64,000 nt of DNA from Leptospira_A sp046736045 (GCF_046736045.1 NZ_CP177134.1:1674001-1738000); one strand, 5' to 3'. Positions 9,182-17,922 are shown, numbered from the stretch's first letter. Made by a program: numbers and translations. Notes: generated by a model not told the origin, from the sequence alone.

Positions 9182-9411
9182 TAAAAACTATCTCTTTCCG
9201 ATTCGGGCAATTCACTCCTTCCTTCTTTTAGAAAATCGTCAGTGAATCCATTCAAACCGTCAAGAAAAGCATTCCATACTTTGTTTTTAGGGACTAGAAT
9301 GACGGCATCGCCAACTTTTTGTATAAATACTTCTTCACCTTTAAATTGGAATTCCTTTGGAAGCCGGACTGCTTGGCTTCTCCCGTTTAGAAATATTTTG
9401 GCAGTTTGCAT
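9181..9411 (-). CDS. vapB: VapB antitoxin, AbrB/SpoVT fold
   Basis: 76 residues with an N-terminal swapped-hairpin DNA-binding domain (MQTAKIFLNGRSQAVRLPKEFQFKGEEVFIQKVGDAVILVPK) and a C-terminal toxin-binding tail. It neutralises the VapC product encoded immediately downstream and should repress the operon. A modest AAGG lies upstream of the ATG. Confidence 0.92.
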   Translation of the reverse strand: MQTAKIFLNGRSQAVRLPKEFQFKGEEVFIQKVGDAVILVPKNKVWNAFLDGLNGFTDDFLKEGRSELPESERDSF

Positions 9412-9429
9412 AGATGTTTACCTTAGTAA

Positions 9430-9458
9430 AGTATATACCATGATATATTCCAAGTCAA
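9430..9458 (-). promoter_or_regulatory. sigma70-type promoter of vapBC
   Basis: -35 TTGACT at 9458-9453, 17-bp spacer, -10 TATACT at 9435-9430. Near-palindromic ATATATCATGGTATAT within the spacer is a plausible VapB operator. Confidence 0.65.
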
Positions 9459-9488
9459 TAACGTTTTAGTCCGAATTTCCATCAGTCC

Positions 9489-9504
9489 GCATAACGAACT
9501 AACT
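9489..9504 (-). repeat. half-site: left box of the array repeat
   Basis: CGCATAACGAACTAAC matches the first 14 bases of the array repeats (CGCATAACGAACTA) and then stops matching. It closes the vapBC unit on its 5' side. Its box is one mismatch from complementary to the GTTATACG box at 8763-8770. Confidence 0.55.
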
Positions 9505-9514
9505 TTTTATGATC

Positions 9515-9979
9515 CTAATTTTTGGAATGTAGTCCCAACTTGTTTCCTTCGGTGTCAATGAATAATGCGAAGAAACCCATTTCGGGACTGATTTTAGTTT
9601 TCGGTAAAATTATTTTCCCACCGTTTTTTTCCACTTTGTTCAAAGTCGGTTGCAAATCATTTCCGGCATTTAGATAAACGACCGTGCCGTTTTTTGTGGG
9701 AGTGTAATCATTACCGTTTACCAAAACGACGCTCACAGTGTCTCCACTACTTGGAAATATACCCATTTGCGTTCCTTCCATATCAACTTCTTCGATTTTA
9801 ACACCTAATACTGTTTGGTAGAATGTTACAGCTCTTAAGAAATTAGTTGTCGGGATTTCTACAATGGATATTAAACTTTTGTTCGGTTTCTCTGTTTGCG
9901 GATTAGGGTTGTTTTCATTTTTGCAATTGTTAATTCCAACTCCAAGAATGATTGCTATAATTATTATCGATCTTTTCAT
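9515..9979 (-). CDS. VOC-fold lipoprotein
   Basis: 154 residues. MKRSIIIIAIILGVGINNCKNEN is a lipoprotein signal with Cys 19 in a spirochaete-style INNC lipobox, so the protein is predicted to be exported and lipidated. The rest is a VOC domain: SIVEIPTTNFLRAVTFYQTVLGVKIEEVD and MGFFALFIDTEGNKLGLHSKN. Extracytoplasmic VOC lipoproteins are unusual and have no assigned activity. It follows the AraC-family gene on the same strand and may be its target. Confidence 0.78.
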   Translation of the reverse strand: MKRSIIIIAIILGVGINNCKNENNPNPQTEKPNKSLISIVEIPTTNFLRAVTFYQTVLGVKIEEVDMEGTQMGIFPSSGDTVSVVLVNGNDYTPTKNGTVVYLNAGNDLQPTLNKVEKNGGKIILPKTKISPEMGFFALFIDTEGNKLGLHSKN

Positions 9980-10050
9980 TTTTCCTCATCTAACTTGACT
10001 ATGTAAGTTTACATTACAAACGAATATTAAAATTGTAAAAATGCGACATC

Positions 10051-10872
10051 TTACTTCTCCGAGTAGAAAAGTGAAGATACCGTCATTTTTTCGTTATTTA
10101 AAAACTTTTTAGGATTTATTCCTGTAAACTCCTTAAAGTCTTTTATGAAATGTGCTTGGTCAAAATATTCGCTTTCGTAGGCAATTTGAGTTAAGTTTGT
10201 AGATTGTCGCTTAAGAATCATTTTTAAAGCAGTTTGCAATCGAATGATTTTTCCAAGTTTCTTTGGGCTTATACCTATTTGCTTTAGGAACTTTCTTTCA
10301 AGTTGCCTTCTCTTGGTTAAGTCTTCTTCAAGAATGGAGTTGATCGATATAGTTCCGTTTGCTGACATGATTGCATCAATTGTTGTCTTTACGATAGTAT
10401 CAACAGTTGATTTTTCACTGAACTTTTCCAATAGAAAAGCCTCGATAATTTGTATTCGTTCTTGAGTATTTGTCGATTGGATTATTTTGTGTTCCAATTC
10501 CTTTGCGGTCTTTTCACCAAATAGTTGTTCTATTGGTGTTTCTTTATTTGCAAGATTTTCAATAGGTAAAGTCACAAAATTTGCAATTCCATAAGGATAA
10601 AATCTAATGGCAAAGGTATTTACATACCCGGTTGGTTCAATATAAAAAGGCTCGGTCATTTGTCCGATTATCATTGCACGAGGTTGGAGGATGAAATCAT
10701 CTTTAGAGGTATAACGTTTGATATCGTCCCCAAGTATAAAAGCCATTTCGATACATCCGTCCGGAATAATCCGTTGCCTTTCAAAATGATTGCCATTTGG
10801 TATTTCTAGCGTCCAATAACATTTTACAAGGGAATCTAAGTCTGCTTGTGGTTGAAATGTCAGATATTCCAT
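10051..10872 (-). CDS. AraC family regulator with DUF6597-like sensor domain
   Basis: 273 residues. The N-terminus (FQPQADLDSLVKCYWTLEIPNGNHFERQRIIPDGCIEMAFILGDD) matches the sensor module often found with this group. The C-terminal AraC DNA-binding domain spans about residues 190-265 (LERKFLKQIGISPKKLGKIIRLQTALKMI...IAYESEYFDQAHFIKDFKEFTGINPKKF). It is a transcriptional activator of unknown regulon, perhaps including the VOC lipoprotein gene downstream. Confidence 0.85.
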   Translation of the reverse strand: MEYLTFQPQADLDSLVKCYWTLEIPNGNHFERQRIIPDGCIEMAFILGDDIKRYTSKDDFILQPRAMIIGQMTEPFYIEPTGYVNTFAIRFYPYGIANFVTLPIENLANKETPIEQLFGEKTAKELEHKIIQSTNTQERIQIIEAFLLEKFSEKSTVDTIVKTTIDAIMSANGTISINSILEEDLTKRRQLERKFLKQIGISPKKLGKIIRLQTALKMILKRQSTNLTQIAYESEYFDQAHFIKDFKEFTGINPKKFLNNEKMTVSSLFYSEK

Positions 10873-11031
10873 ATATTTAATGTTTTTTTAAAGAGTATTG
10901 AACTCAATTGTATAATTTCTTCACAAGTTCGAATTTTTACTTGCACATTCTTGTTTCAGGTATCTAACAGTGTAGCAAAAACTTATACGGGATATGCGGT
11001 AATTCCCTTGAGAAATACAAACGGAGAATTT

Positions 11032-12021
11032 ATGCTTACTTACATCTTTCGTTTCCTATCGATGAATGTGCTGTCAGTGATTGTTTTTTTCAGCTCACCA
11101 TGGTCGACACGGATTATTGCTGAACCGTTAGTCGCCAAACAATCTTCCGGTATGCCAATCATTCGGCAGTTCGGCGATTCCATTACATATGGCTACGGCT
11201 TTGTTATGTGTAATGGGATACCAGGTTTTTGCACGACTTATTGGAACAATGGCGGCCACATCCAACAATGCATGACCTGTGCGTCCAACTACTTATGGGG
11301 TGGGGGTTACAGAGGCTGGATGACCGAACTGGCTTTGCAACCTTCGAATCAATTCATTTTTACAACAGAGGGTTATCAATGCGGTGGATCCTATTCCGGC
11401 CAGTGGCAGACCAATTCCATGTCGCATGACGGATATCCGGGCTTTCGTACCGACCAACTGGTGCCTATTGCTTTGCTTCCAAGTAATGCATCCGTCACTC
11501 TTGTTCATGCCGGCACGAATGATTTTATACAAGGTAAACCCTTGGATTGGGCGACCCAAAATCTTTCTCAAATCGTAAAAAATTTAATCCAGCAAAATCC
11601 AAATACCACAATCTATGTAGCCAAAATTGTCCGCTTTATGAAGCCTGCGGCAAGTTGTATGGGATGTACGGATCATACTGTTTCGAATCCGCTCGTTGAA
11701 AAATACAATGAGTGGATAGAGCAGAAGTTGGTTAATGGTATTAGTATTAAATTTTCCGGACAGGTAACGATCGTCGATATGTACGGCGCACTTCAGTTGC
11801 CCACCGATTACTCGTTTGACGGAGTCCATCCTAGTCCTGCCGGATATCAGAAAATGGCCTGCTCTTGGATTCGTGGTATCAAGAAGATGGCTTCATTGCC
11901 GCAAAGTCCCTGCTCCGGATTTACTTTCGGTGAAACGAAAAGTCAAATCATACCGTCTGAATCGGATCTGCAGAAATCACTGCCGTCACCCGAACTTATG
12001 AATCGGATTTATCACCCTTGA
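11032..12021 (+). CDS. secreted SGNH/GDSL hydrolase
   Basis: Start chosen at 11032 (MLTYIFRF) because ACGGAGAATT precedes it and a hydrophobic signal segment follows (about residues 5-24). SGNH blocks are clear: block I FGDSITYGYG with the Ser nucleophile, a Gly in block II, block III AGTNDF with Asn, and block V DGVHPSPAGYQKMA with Asp-x-x-His. It probably hydrolyses an ester or deacylates glycan outside the cytoplasm. The last codons overlap a DHFR-like gene remnant, so the C-terminal tail may be fused from old sequence. Confidence 0.85.
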   Translation: MLTYIFRFLSMNVLSVIVFFSSPWSTRIIAEPLVAKQSSGMPIIRQFGDSITYGYGFVMCNGIPGFCTTYWNNGGHIQQCMTCASNYLWGGGYRGWMTELALQPSNQFIFTTEGYQCGGSYSGQWQTNSMSHDGYPGFRTDQLVPIALLPSNASVTLVHAGTNDFIQGKPLDWATQNLSQIVKNLIQQNPNTTIYVAKIVRFMKPAASCMGCTDHTVSNPLVEKYNEWIEQKLVNGISIKFSGQVTIVDMYGALQLPTDYSFDGVHPSPAGYQKMACSWIRGIKKMASLPQSPCSGFTFGETKSQIIPSESDLQKSLPSPELMNRIYHP

Positions 12022-12157
12022 TGGCGTCATACAAGTCGGAGGCGGGGTCAGTTTGTATGTTTATGGAAGTGCGAATCTTGTTCAGACTTTCATGAAACAT
12101 GATTTAGTCGATGAGTTCTGGCTAAAGATATATCCGTTGACGTTGGATAGGTGTTAG
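12008..12157 (+). pseudogene. remnant of a DHFR/RibD_C-family gene with internal deletion
   Basis: In the frame ending at TAG 12155-12157 the sequence reads FITLDGVIQVGGG, the family N-terminus, and continues directly into LYVYGSANLVQTFMKHDLVDEFWLKIYPLTL, the family C-terminus. The middle, about 80 residues, is missing and no start codon fits. It overlaps the SGNH gene end in another frame. Confidence 0.75.
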
Positions 12158-12192
12158 GGAGGATGAAGGAAAAAATAAGACAAAGATTGAAA

Positions 12193-12489
12193 TTAATCTT
12201 TTTTATTCAATAAATTTAATTTTAACGGCTCAATTATCCAGAGAACAATCAAAGATGACGCTAGGGGAAAAGTAAGTACAGCCAACTTATTAAATTTTAG
12301 TGCATCTTGAAATTGGCAATGTAGGATACACCAAAATGCCCTAGTTGTTCCACAACCCCAGCAGTCATAACCAAGAAGAAACTTTGAAAGGCAGATGGAA
12401 TAACTAGAATTAATAAAGTTGACAGGCACATTATAGAAAATTGATAACAAAAATAAAATTATAAATGCTCTAAGTTTCCAATTTTTCAT
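12193..12489 (-). CDS. DUF2752 membrane protein
   Basis: 98 residues with two to three hydrophobic helices and the DUF2752 cysteine motif in LLGYDCWGCGTTRAFW (usually CPxCGxTRA). It is an inner-membrane protein of unknown function. It precedes a TM2-domain protein gene read from the same strand, and the two are commonly neighbours. Confidence 0.78.
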   Translation of the reverse strand: MKNWKLRAFIILFLLSIFYNVPVNFINSSYSICLSKFLLGYDCWGCGTTRAFWCILHCQFQDALKFNKLAVLTFPLASSLIVLWIIEPLKLNLLNKKD

Positions 12490-12542
12490 ATAAGAATGGA
12501 GAAAACCTATGCTTTAGATAAGAAAGCATAGGAGTGATGTGG

Positions 12543-12875
12543 CTAATTTCTAGAAATAACGTTACCATTTGAATCAGTAAATTTATTTGTTAAAATAAAA
12601 ATTAAATCAATTAATGTCCAAATTCCACACCCACCGAAAGTCAGAACCATAAGAATACCTGTACCGATTTTACCATTCATAAATCTATGAACACCTAGCG
12701 GGCCGAGAAAAATGCAAAGAAGTAAAGTAGTTAACCATGTGCTAGAAACATCCGACTTGCTACTTGGTAACTGCCTAACACCACACTTAGGGCAGATTTC
12801 AGCTTCTTTTTTGATAATATTTCCACAGGATCTACAGAAAACCTCGTCAATACCTTTCTCTCTAATTTCAGTCAT
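12543..12875 (-). CDS. zinc-ribbon and TM2-domain membrane protein
   Basis: 110 residues. An N-terminal zinc ribbon (CRSCGNIIKKEAEICPKCG, two CxxC pairs) is followed by a TM2 domain with two helices and the LGPLGVHRFMNGKIGTGILMVLTFGGCGIWTLIDLIFIL turn. Members are small membrane proteins of unclear role. Start at ATG 12875; complete. Confidence 0.85.
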   Translation of the reverse strand: MTEIREKGIDEVFCRSCGNIIKKEAEICPKCGVRQLPSSKSDVSSTWLTTLLLCIFLGPLGVHRFMNGKIGTGILMVLTFGGCGIWTLIDLIFILTNKFTDSNGNVISRN

Positions 12876-13023
12876 ATATTCTCACTTTGTTTAATTTGAT
12901 TTAGAAGTCTAAATAATTATAAATTATATCGTATTTTCTTTCGTTTAACGATCAATACTTTTCTATTTATACTCCGGCAATGTATATTTCAGTGAAGGCT
13001 TTATAATTATAAAACGTCAATGT

Positions 13024-13402
13024 TTATTTGTTACCGAGTTGTTCCGCCAAACCGATTAAAAGTCCCTCGGCTCCACGAATATAACAGAGTCGATACGAGT
13101 CCTCGTACTGAACCACTTCGCCAACGAGCCTAGCACCATACTTAGTGAGTCTGGATACCATTTCGTCAATGTCTTCAACGGTGAACATGACGCGCAGATA
13201 ACCGAGAGAGTTTACAGGGGCAATCCGGTGATCAGAAATAGTAGGTGGGGTGAGAAATTGTGAGAGCTCAAGTTTACTGTGACCATCCGGGGTAACCATC
13301 ATAGCAATCTCTACGCACTGAGAACCTAGGCCGGTTACGCGACCAGCCCATTCACCTTCTATCGTGGCTCGCCCTTCGAGCTTCAAGCCAATCTGTTCAA
13401 AG
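13024..13402 (-). pseudogene. VOC-family gene split by an IS3 element
   Basis: The frame HFEQIGLKLEGRATIEGEWAGRVTGLG...YLRVMFTVEDIDEMVSRLTKYGARLVGEVVQYEDSYRLCYIRGAEGLLIGLAEQLG is the body of a bleomycin-resistance-like VOC protein. Its 5' end is interrupted at 13402 by the insertion sequence; the missing codons resume at 14643 (VSLKHFEQ). Even joined, no clear ATG or first beta strand is visible, so it may have lost its start before the insertion. Confidence 0.8.
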
Positions 13403-13462
13403 TGACCCTCCCCCGATATTGTAGACATAGAAATAGGCAACTTTAGAACAAGGAAGGTTGCG

Positions 13463-13741
13463 ATGAAAAGTAGAAAACAATATAGTTCAGATTTCAAAAA
13501 GGAAGCTGTAAAACTTCTTTTAACAAGCGGCAAAAGCCAAATGGCGTTGAGTCGAGAATTAGGGATCACTCATGGCTTGTTAGGTAGATGGAAAAAGGAA
13601 TTCGATCTGGAAACACCCGAGAACGAAGATCTGAAAACGTCCGCCGAACAAAGAATCAAATTCTTGGAAAAAGAAGTATCCCAGTTAAAGGAACAGAGGG
13701 ATATATTAAAAAAGGCAATGGGCATCACTTTAAATCACTAG
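13463..13741 (+). CDS. IS3 OrfA, helix-turn-helix protein (copy A)
   Basis: 92 residues: MKSRKQYSSDFKKEAVKLLLTSGKSQMALSRELGITHGLLGRWKKEF is the HTH that binds the IS ends, followed by a leucine-zipper-like helix (KFLEKEVSQLKEQRDILKKAM). An AAAAAAG slippery heptamer at 13708-13714 lets ribosomes shift -1 into orfB to make the OrfAB transposase. Confidence 0.9.
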   Translation: MKSRKQYSSDFKKEAVKLLLTSGKSQMALSRELGITHGLLGRWKKEFDLETPENEDLKTSAEQRIKFLEKEVSQLKEQRDILKKAMGITLNH

Positions 13742-14613
13742 AAGAAAAGTTCCTCTTCATGCAAAGACTTTCGAAGGAAGGTCATAACATTGGAGTGATG
13801 TCAGAATGTTTATGTGTTTCTAGAAGCGGATACTATTCATGGCGAAAGCGTATTCCCTCAAAAAGGACAATAGAGAATATTCGAATATTGAAAGAGATTC
13901 AAACGATCCACAAGGAATCAATGAATGTATACGGAAGTCCTTCGATTTTCAATAAACTAAAAACACAAGGACTGATAATTGGAAAGAACCGTGTTGCACG
14001 AATCATGAAAAACAACGGAATTCGCTCCATAATCATGAAGAAGTTCAAGGCGCCTAGAACGACGGATTCCGAGCATAACCTTGGATATAGTCCGAATCTA
14101 TTAAATCAGCAATTCCATGTGAAAAAACCGAATGAAGTTTGGGTATCTGATCTTACTTACATACCTTATGCGAACGGCTTCCTTTATCTTTGCCAGATCA
14201 AGGATCTTTGTACTAAAAAAGTAGTTGGTTGGTCAATTGATACTCATATGAAAACAGAAATGGTATTAACAGCTTTGAGAAATGCAGTAATTACACAAAA
14301 ACCAAAAGAAGGATTGATTTTTCATTCAGACAGAGGAAGCCAATATGCCAGCACAGACTTCAGAGAAGCACTTACATTTCATAAAATGAATCAAAGTATG
14401 AGTAGAAAAGGAAATTGTTATGATAATGCTCCAGCAGAAAGTTTCTTTTCTACTTTAAAAAGAGAATTTACAAATCACCGAAGATTCAAAAATCTTGAGG
14501 AAGCCAGATCGGATATTTTCTATTATATTGAAATCTTTTATAATAGGAAGAGGTTACATTCGGCTATCGATTACAAAACTCCTGTTATGTTCGAACTGGA
14601 GTTTGCTGCCTAA
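13588..14613 (+). CDS. IS3 OrfB, DDE transposase (copy A)
   Basis: The integrase core shows the DDE triad in WVSDLTYIPY, HSDRGSQYAS and DNAPAESFFSTLKRE. The true product is the OrfAB fusion entered at about 13712. The open frame before that point is not expected to be translated alone. The catalytic frame is intact, so this copy is potentially active. Confidence 0.92.
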   Translation: MEKGIRSGNTRERRSENVRRTKNQILGKRSIPVKGTEGYIKKGNGHHFKSLEEKFLFMQRLSKEGHNIGVMSECLCVSRSGYYSWRKRIPSKRTIENIRILKEIQTIHKESMNVYGSPSIFNKLKTQGLIIGKNRVARIMKNNGIRSIIMKKFKAPRTTDSEHNLGYSPNLLNQQFHVKKPNEVWVSDLTYIPYANGFLYLCQIKDLCTKKVVGWSIDTHMKTEMVLTALRNAVITQKPKEGLIFHSDRGSQYASTDFREALTFHKMNQSMSRKGNCYDNAPAESFFSTLKREFTNHRRFKNLEEARSDIFYYIEIFYNRKRLHSAIDYKTPVMFELEFAA

Positions 14614-14688
14614 GACACTGTCCACAATATCGGGGAAGGTCAAAGTGTTTTAATGATACGAAAATCAACGTTTTCGTCAGCTAGTAAA

Positions 14689-14913
14689 CTAGCTAGCAAG
14701 AAGAGTTTCCTTGCTAATGACCTCGCTAGAGTATGCAATGCAAGCGTAGATGTCTTCTTTCGAAATGCCAGGAGTGGCGGAGAGAATATCTTCGATAGTC
14801 ATAGCTTCCCCTAATCTTTCAAGAATAAGCTCAACGGTAATTCTGGTATTTTTGATGACCGGTTTACCAAGCATAACTTGAGGAGAAGCGCTGAGGTGTT
14901 CTCTAAAATTCAT
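14689..14913 (-). CDS. DUF433 family antitoxin-like protein
   Basis: 74 residues, SPQVMLGKPVIKNTRITVELILERLGEAMTIEDILSATPGISKEDIYACIAYSSE, the DUF433 helical fold. Members usually precede a DUF5615 PIN-like toxin and act as its antitoxin. No such partner follows here; the IS-damaged VOC remnant does. It may be an orphan. It lies just left of the first array repeat. Confidence 0.8.
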   Translation of the reverse strand: MNFREHLSASPQVMLGKPVIKNTRITVELILERLGEAMTIEDILSATPGISKEDIYACIAYSSEVISKETLLAS

Positions 14914-15048
14914 AATTATATTTTAGACTATGATCTATAAATTTGTCAAGATTCAATCCTTACTTAAAAGAGTGAGAGTATGTAATATTTCTTAAAAAGG
15001 AGACTAATTTGTTCATTTTTGCTTAATCTTAAAGAATTTTAGGCATTT

Positions 15049-15221
15049 CGTTTAACGAACTAGCCTTACCGACGTTGTCCGTAGCTGAGTCTCGAAGAGA
15101 CGTTAGCGTCGGCACGCTTTCTTGCTTTCGCAAGAAACGTGACGGAGGACAATGTGGCTTTAGCCCGAGCAAGGGTTTGCGGAGCAAATCCCGCAGCGTA
15201 GCGGTAAGGCGTAGTTATACG
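15049..15221 (-). repeat. attC-like repeat 1
   Basis: 173 bp, left box CGTTTAAC, right box GTTATACG. Apical arm GTCTCGAAGAGAC; main arm TTGTCC/GGACAA. First site of the array; the left box is a perfect match to the classical RYYYAAC core. Confidence 0.85.
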
Positions 15222-15232
15222 TAGTGGCGATT

Positions 15233-15733
15233 TTATTGTTTCGTCTTTATATTTAATGAACGTTTTCCATCAAGTAATTCTAAAATCTTTTCCTTTAATT
15301 CTTCAAACTCTTCGTTTGCAAGAATATGTCCCTGTGGAATATAAATTTGCCGCTTGATTAATAATTTTTCATATTTGAAATTTAAAGCCTCGCTCATTAC
15401 GTATAGTAAATCAACAAATTTATCTTGTCTTACTCTTTCCCATTCGTCGATTCTGGCTTCCCCATATGATTTATCATTTAAGTGATCTAAATATTCTTTC
15501 CAAGCATCATTAACTTTCCGATATTTTTTTATTGGAAATTCTAGAGCGATCATATTTAATGAATCAACATGCTCTTCTGTAAGATTTTTTGCTCTAGTTA
15601 ACATTAAGCTTTTAAAGAGATCTTCTCTGTTTTCTTTTTGATCTCGCAGCTTTGATAAGTATTTTTCAACCTGAACAGCCAGAATAGGTCCTGCAAGAAT
15701 TGCAAGTATGGTGAAAATTTCATTTAATGTCAT
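15233..15733 (-). CDS. DUF6680-like membrane-anchored protein (cassette 1)
   Basis: 166 residues from MTLNEIFTILAILAGPILAVQVEKYLSKLRDQKENREDLFKSLMLTRAKNLTEEHVDSLNMIALEF. One N-terminal membrane helix (residues about 5-20) is followed by a cytoplasmic helical domain with KVNDAWKEYLDHLND, which resembles DUF6680. I use the ATG at 15733, preceded by AGGAG, not the longer frame that would overlap the upstream gene. Role unknown; two-gene cassette. Confidence 0.7.
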   Translation of the reverse strand: MTLNEIFTILAILAGPILAVQVEKYLSKLRDQKENREDLFKSLMLTRAKNLTEEHVDSLNMIALEFPIKKYRKVNDAWKEYLDHLNDKSYGEARIDEWERVRQDKFVDLLYVMSEALNFKYEKLLIKRQIYIPQGHILANEEFEELKEKILELLDGKRSLNIKTKQ

Positions 15734-15843
15734 GGTTTCTCCTGTTATTTGAAAAAAGTTTTTAATATTATCGGAAATGATAATGCGTAGAGACAGTATG
15801 CCTCCTTCATTATATTTAATTAATTTGATATAGTGTGATATAA

Positions 15844-16305
15844 TTACGAATCTAATAAGTGTAATAATGCATTTATTTCCCATTTCGAAGTAATGAGAGT
15901 ATGCAATTGATTAACAGTATTTTTAGTAACTTGATTTTCTTGTCTATTGGCTTCAATAATTTGATAAATCGTATCTAATTTATCGAGATCAATGTGGTAA
16001 TATTTGAAATTGACTTTATTAAAATAATCTTTTTCTTTTTCAAAAGAGTTATCAGGTCTTATACTCTTTGCTAAAGTAAAATATACGTTACTTACAATCA
16101 TTCTGAATAAATCAACAAATTCATATTTTTCAAGACCTTTAAATATTTTGTCAATTAAGTCTATGCAGTTTTCTGAGCCATTGATCTGTAGTCTGTCAAT
16201 TTCTAATTTATTGAGGGAAATTAAAATTCCAATACGGACATATGGATTGTTTTCTATTTTTTGTATTTTAATAAATTCTTTTAGGTCGGTTAATGTTTTT
16301 TTCAT
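15844..16305 (-). CDS. hypothetical helical protein (cassette 1)
   Basis: 153 residues, rich in Lys, Ile and Asn, predicted mostly helical (LTDLKEFIKIQKIENNPYVRIGILISLNKLEIDRLQ...). No motif I recognise, no signal or membrane segment. It is the first gene of the cassette, 110 bp upstream of the DUF6680-like gene, and may act with it. Confidence 0.55.
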   Translation of the reverse strand: MKKTLTDLKEFIKIQKIENNPYVRIGILISLNKLEIDRLQINGSENCIDLIDKIFKGLEKYEFVDLFRMIVSNVYFTLAKSIRPDNSFEKEKDYFNKVNFKYYHIDLDKLDTIYQIIEANRQENQVTKNTVNQLHTLITSKWEINALLHLLDS

Positions 16306-16453
16306 TGTTTTAAGTTACTTCTTCAATAAAATTATATATTGCTATCTTGGGGGTATTGATTTTTTATCTTACTTTTCGTTGTTGATGTTAACTAACGTCA
16401 TATTGAGTTTTTTTGTAGAAATTGTTGAGAGATAAATATGGTTTTCGCCATTA

Positions 16454-16627
16454 CGTATAACGAATTAGCCTTACCGACGTTGTCCGACCCTGAGTCTCGA
16501 AGAGACGTTAGGGACTGGCACGTAGCTTGCGTATGCAAAGCGAGTGACAGAAGGACAATGTGGCTTCAGCCCGAGCAAGGGTTTGCGAAGCAAATCCCGC
16601 AGCGTAGCGGTAAGGCGTAGTTATGCG
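16454..16627 (-). repeat. attC-like repeat 2
   Basis: 174 bp, CGTATAAC...GTTATGCG. GACCC/GGGAC variant of the second stem with arm GTCTCGAAGAGAC and the AGCTTGCGTATGCAAAGC hairpin. Confidence 0.85.
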
Positions 16628-16636
16628 ACGTTTTCA

Positions 16637-17716
16637 TTATTGAATGTTCCAGCGCGATTTTAGTATTTTCATCGAGAATAGCCATTTTTGTGACGTTGGT
16701 CTACAAATTGTATTTTGATTACCAAACATACCAATTTCGGAAACTGCTTGCTCTAAGCTTACAGTTTTTTCCCATTTTACTAAGACAATGTATTCTGATT
16801 TTTCTACATCATCTTTAAAGTCAGCTAAATATTTCCCTTCAGTATTTAGTTCAAAAATTGTTTTATTTTCAAAAAGTTCAAATTTTTGATTTTTTGCTAT
16901 CAAGCACTCTGTAGATACAGTTCCGACACCAACATAACCTGTATGAGGAATGTTAACCCAAATTCTATCTCCTATAGAAAGCATTTTTAAAGTTTTCGTG
17001 TACCACTGACCAAATCCTGCACTGACAAAACCATACTTAACAGCATCATTCCAGCTTCTGTTATCATCGTGACCAAAGGAGCAATAAAATTCTTCATTCC
17101 AAGGTGCTTTTTCAGATGGTGGTGTAGTATTTTCAATAGTTTCTTGCGGATCAATGAACCAAGTTCGAGAGAGTAGTCGTTTTCCTTCAAATTCGAAAAT
17201 CGAGAAAAAAAGTATGTTAACCGGAATTGAATATCGATTAAGATAATTTGTTATCCGCTCAGTACTACTATCCATTTCGGAGGCTACTATGATTAATTGG
17301 TGACTCGAATTAATTGCTTCTTCTTCCAATTCTTTGTTAAATTTTGTCTTATAATCTTTTGACAAACTTGCATTGGGATCATTACCTTTGTACTTTTGAT
17401 AAAGTTTTGATATATCATCAGAACTTAAATCGACAATCCATGAAGCATAATCTAAAGTTTGTGCGATTACATCTCTAGGGGTTTTGTCTCGTTTTAATTC
17501 TATGATAATTAATGATCCTTCAAGATTAATTCCTAACAAATCGATTCTACCCTGATTAGAGGTTATTACCTGTCTTCCAATTAGCATTAAATTATCGTCA
17601 ATAACCTCAGGTCGAGTTTCTATGAGATTCTCTAAGTCATATTCAAAATTTAACCTAATTGTATTTAATTCTTTATATCCATCTTCTAGTGTCCAGATTC
17701 TTTGGTTTACTGGCAT
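16637..17716 (-). CDS. NucS/DUF91-like endonuclease-domain protein (cassette 2)
   Basis: 359 residues. The N-terminal part carries a PD-(D/E)XK core typical of the NucS C-terminal (DUF91) family: GRIDLLGINLEGSLIIIELKRDKTPRDVIAQTLDYASWI (about residues 55-95), with D, E and K in order. The C-terminal 150 residues (YGFVSAGFGQWYTKTLKMLSIGDRIWVNIPHTGYVGVGTV) resemble an EVE/PUA-like or small beta domain. Likely acts on DNA, perhaps in defence. A GAGGAA ribosome site precedes the ATG. Single-gene cassette. Confidence 0.75.
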   Translation of the reverse strand: MPVNQRIWTLEDGYKELNTIRLNFEYDLENLIETRPEVIDDNLMLIGRQVITSNQGRIDLLGINLEGSLIIIELKRDKTPRDVIAQTLDYASWIVDLSSDDISKLYQKYKGNDPNASLSKDYKTKFNKELEEEAINSSHQLIIVASEMDSSTERITNYLNRYSIPVNILFFSIFEFEGKRLLSRTWFIDPQETIENTTPPSEKAPWNEEFYCSFGHDDNRSWNDAVKYGFVSAGFGQWYTKTLKMLSIGDRIWVNIPHTGYVGVGTVSTECLIAKNQKFELFENKTIFELNTEGKYLADFKDDVEKSEYIVLVKWEKTVSLEQAVSEIGMFGNQNTICRPTSQKWLFSMKILKSRWNIQ

Positions 17717-17748
17717 TGATTCCTCTTTATTTTAATTTATGAAAATGT

Positions 17749-17922
17749 CGCATAACGAACTAGGCTTATCGACGTTCCTCGACCCTGAGCCTTCAAGGAA
17801 GGCGTTAGGGACTGGCACGTAGCTTGCGTATGCAAGCGAGTGACAGAAGAGGAATGTGTCGGAGACCGAGCGAGGGTGAACGAAGTGAATCCCGAAGCGT
17901 AGCGATAAGCCGAAGTTATGCG
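17749..17922 (-). repeat. attC-like repeat 3
   Basis: 174 bp, CGCATAAC...GTTATGCG. Variant stems GGCTTATCG/CGATAAGCC and TTCCTC/GAGGAA, arm GCCTTCAAGGAAGGC, GTCGGAGAC hairpin. Duplicated with its hicAB genes as repeat 8. Confidence 0.85.

Larger units (their letters stand above)
13403..14642 (+). mobile_element. IS3-family insertion sequence, copy A
   Basis: 1240 bp with imperfect terminal inverted repeats (TGACCCTCCCCCGATATTGT and its end-partner TGACCTTCCCCGATATTGTG). A 3-bp target duplication AAG flanks it (13400-13402 and 14643-14645). It holds orfA and orfB in a -1 frameshift arrangement. Two near-identical copies lie at 18695-19935 and 25460-26700 in the opposite orientation. Confidence 0.92.

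Noticed and set aside
12943..12950. CGTTTAAC at 12.94 kb as another relic site
   Set aside because: Only the 8-base box matches; no GAACTA or inner stem follows and no partner box is nearby.
13024..13569. 181-residue chimeric VOC protein starting within the IS
   Set aside because: Its first 55 residues are antisense IS sequence. It is an accidental fusion to a broken gene.
14650..14700. Eroded right box (TGATACGAAAAT) making DUF433 a cassette 0
   Set aside because: One weak match without stems, beside an IS scar. The left box of repeat 1 lacks a convincing partner.
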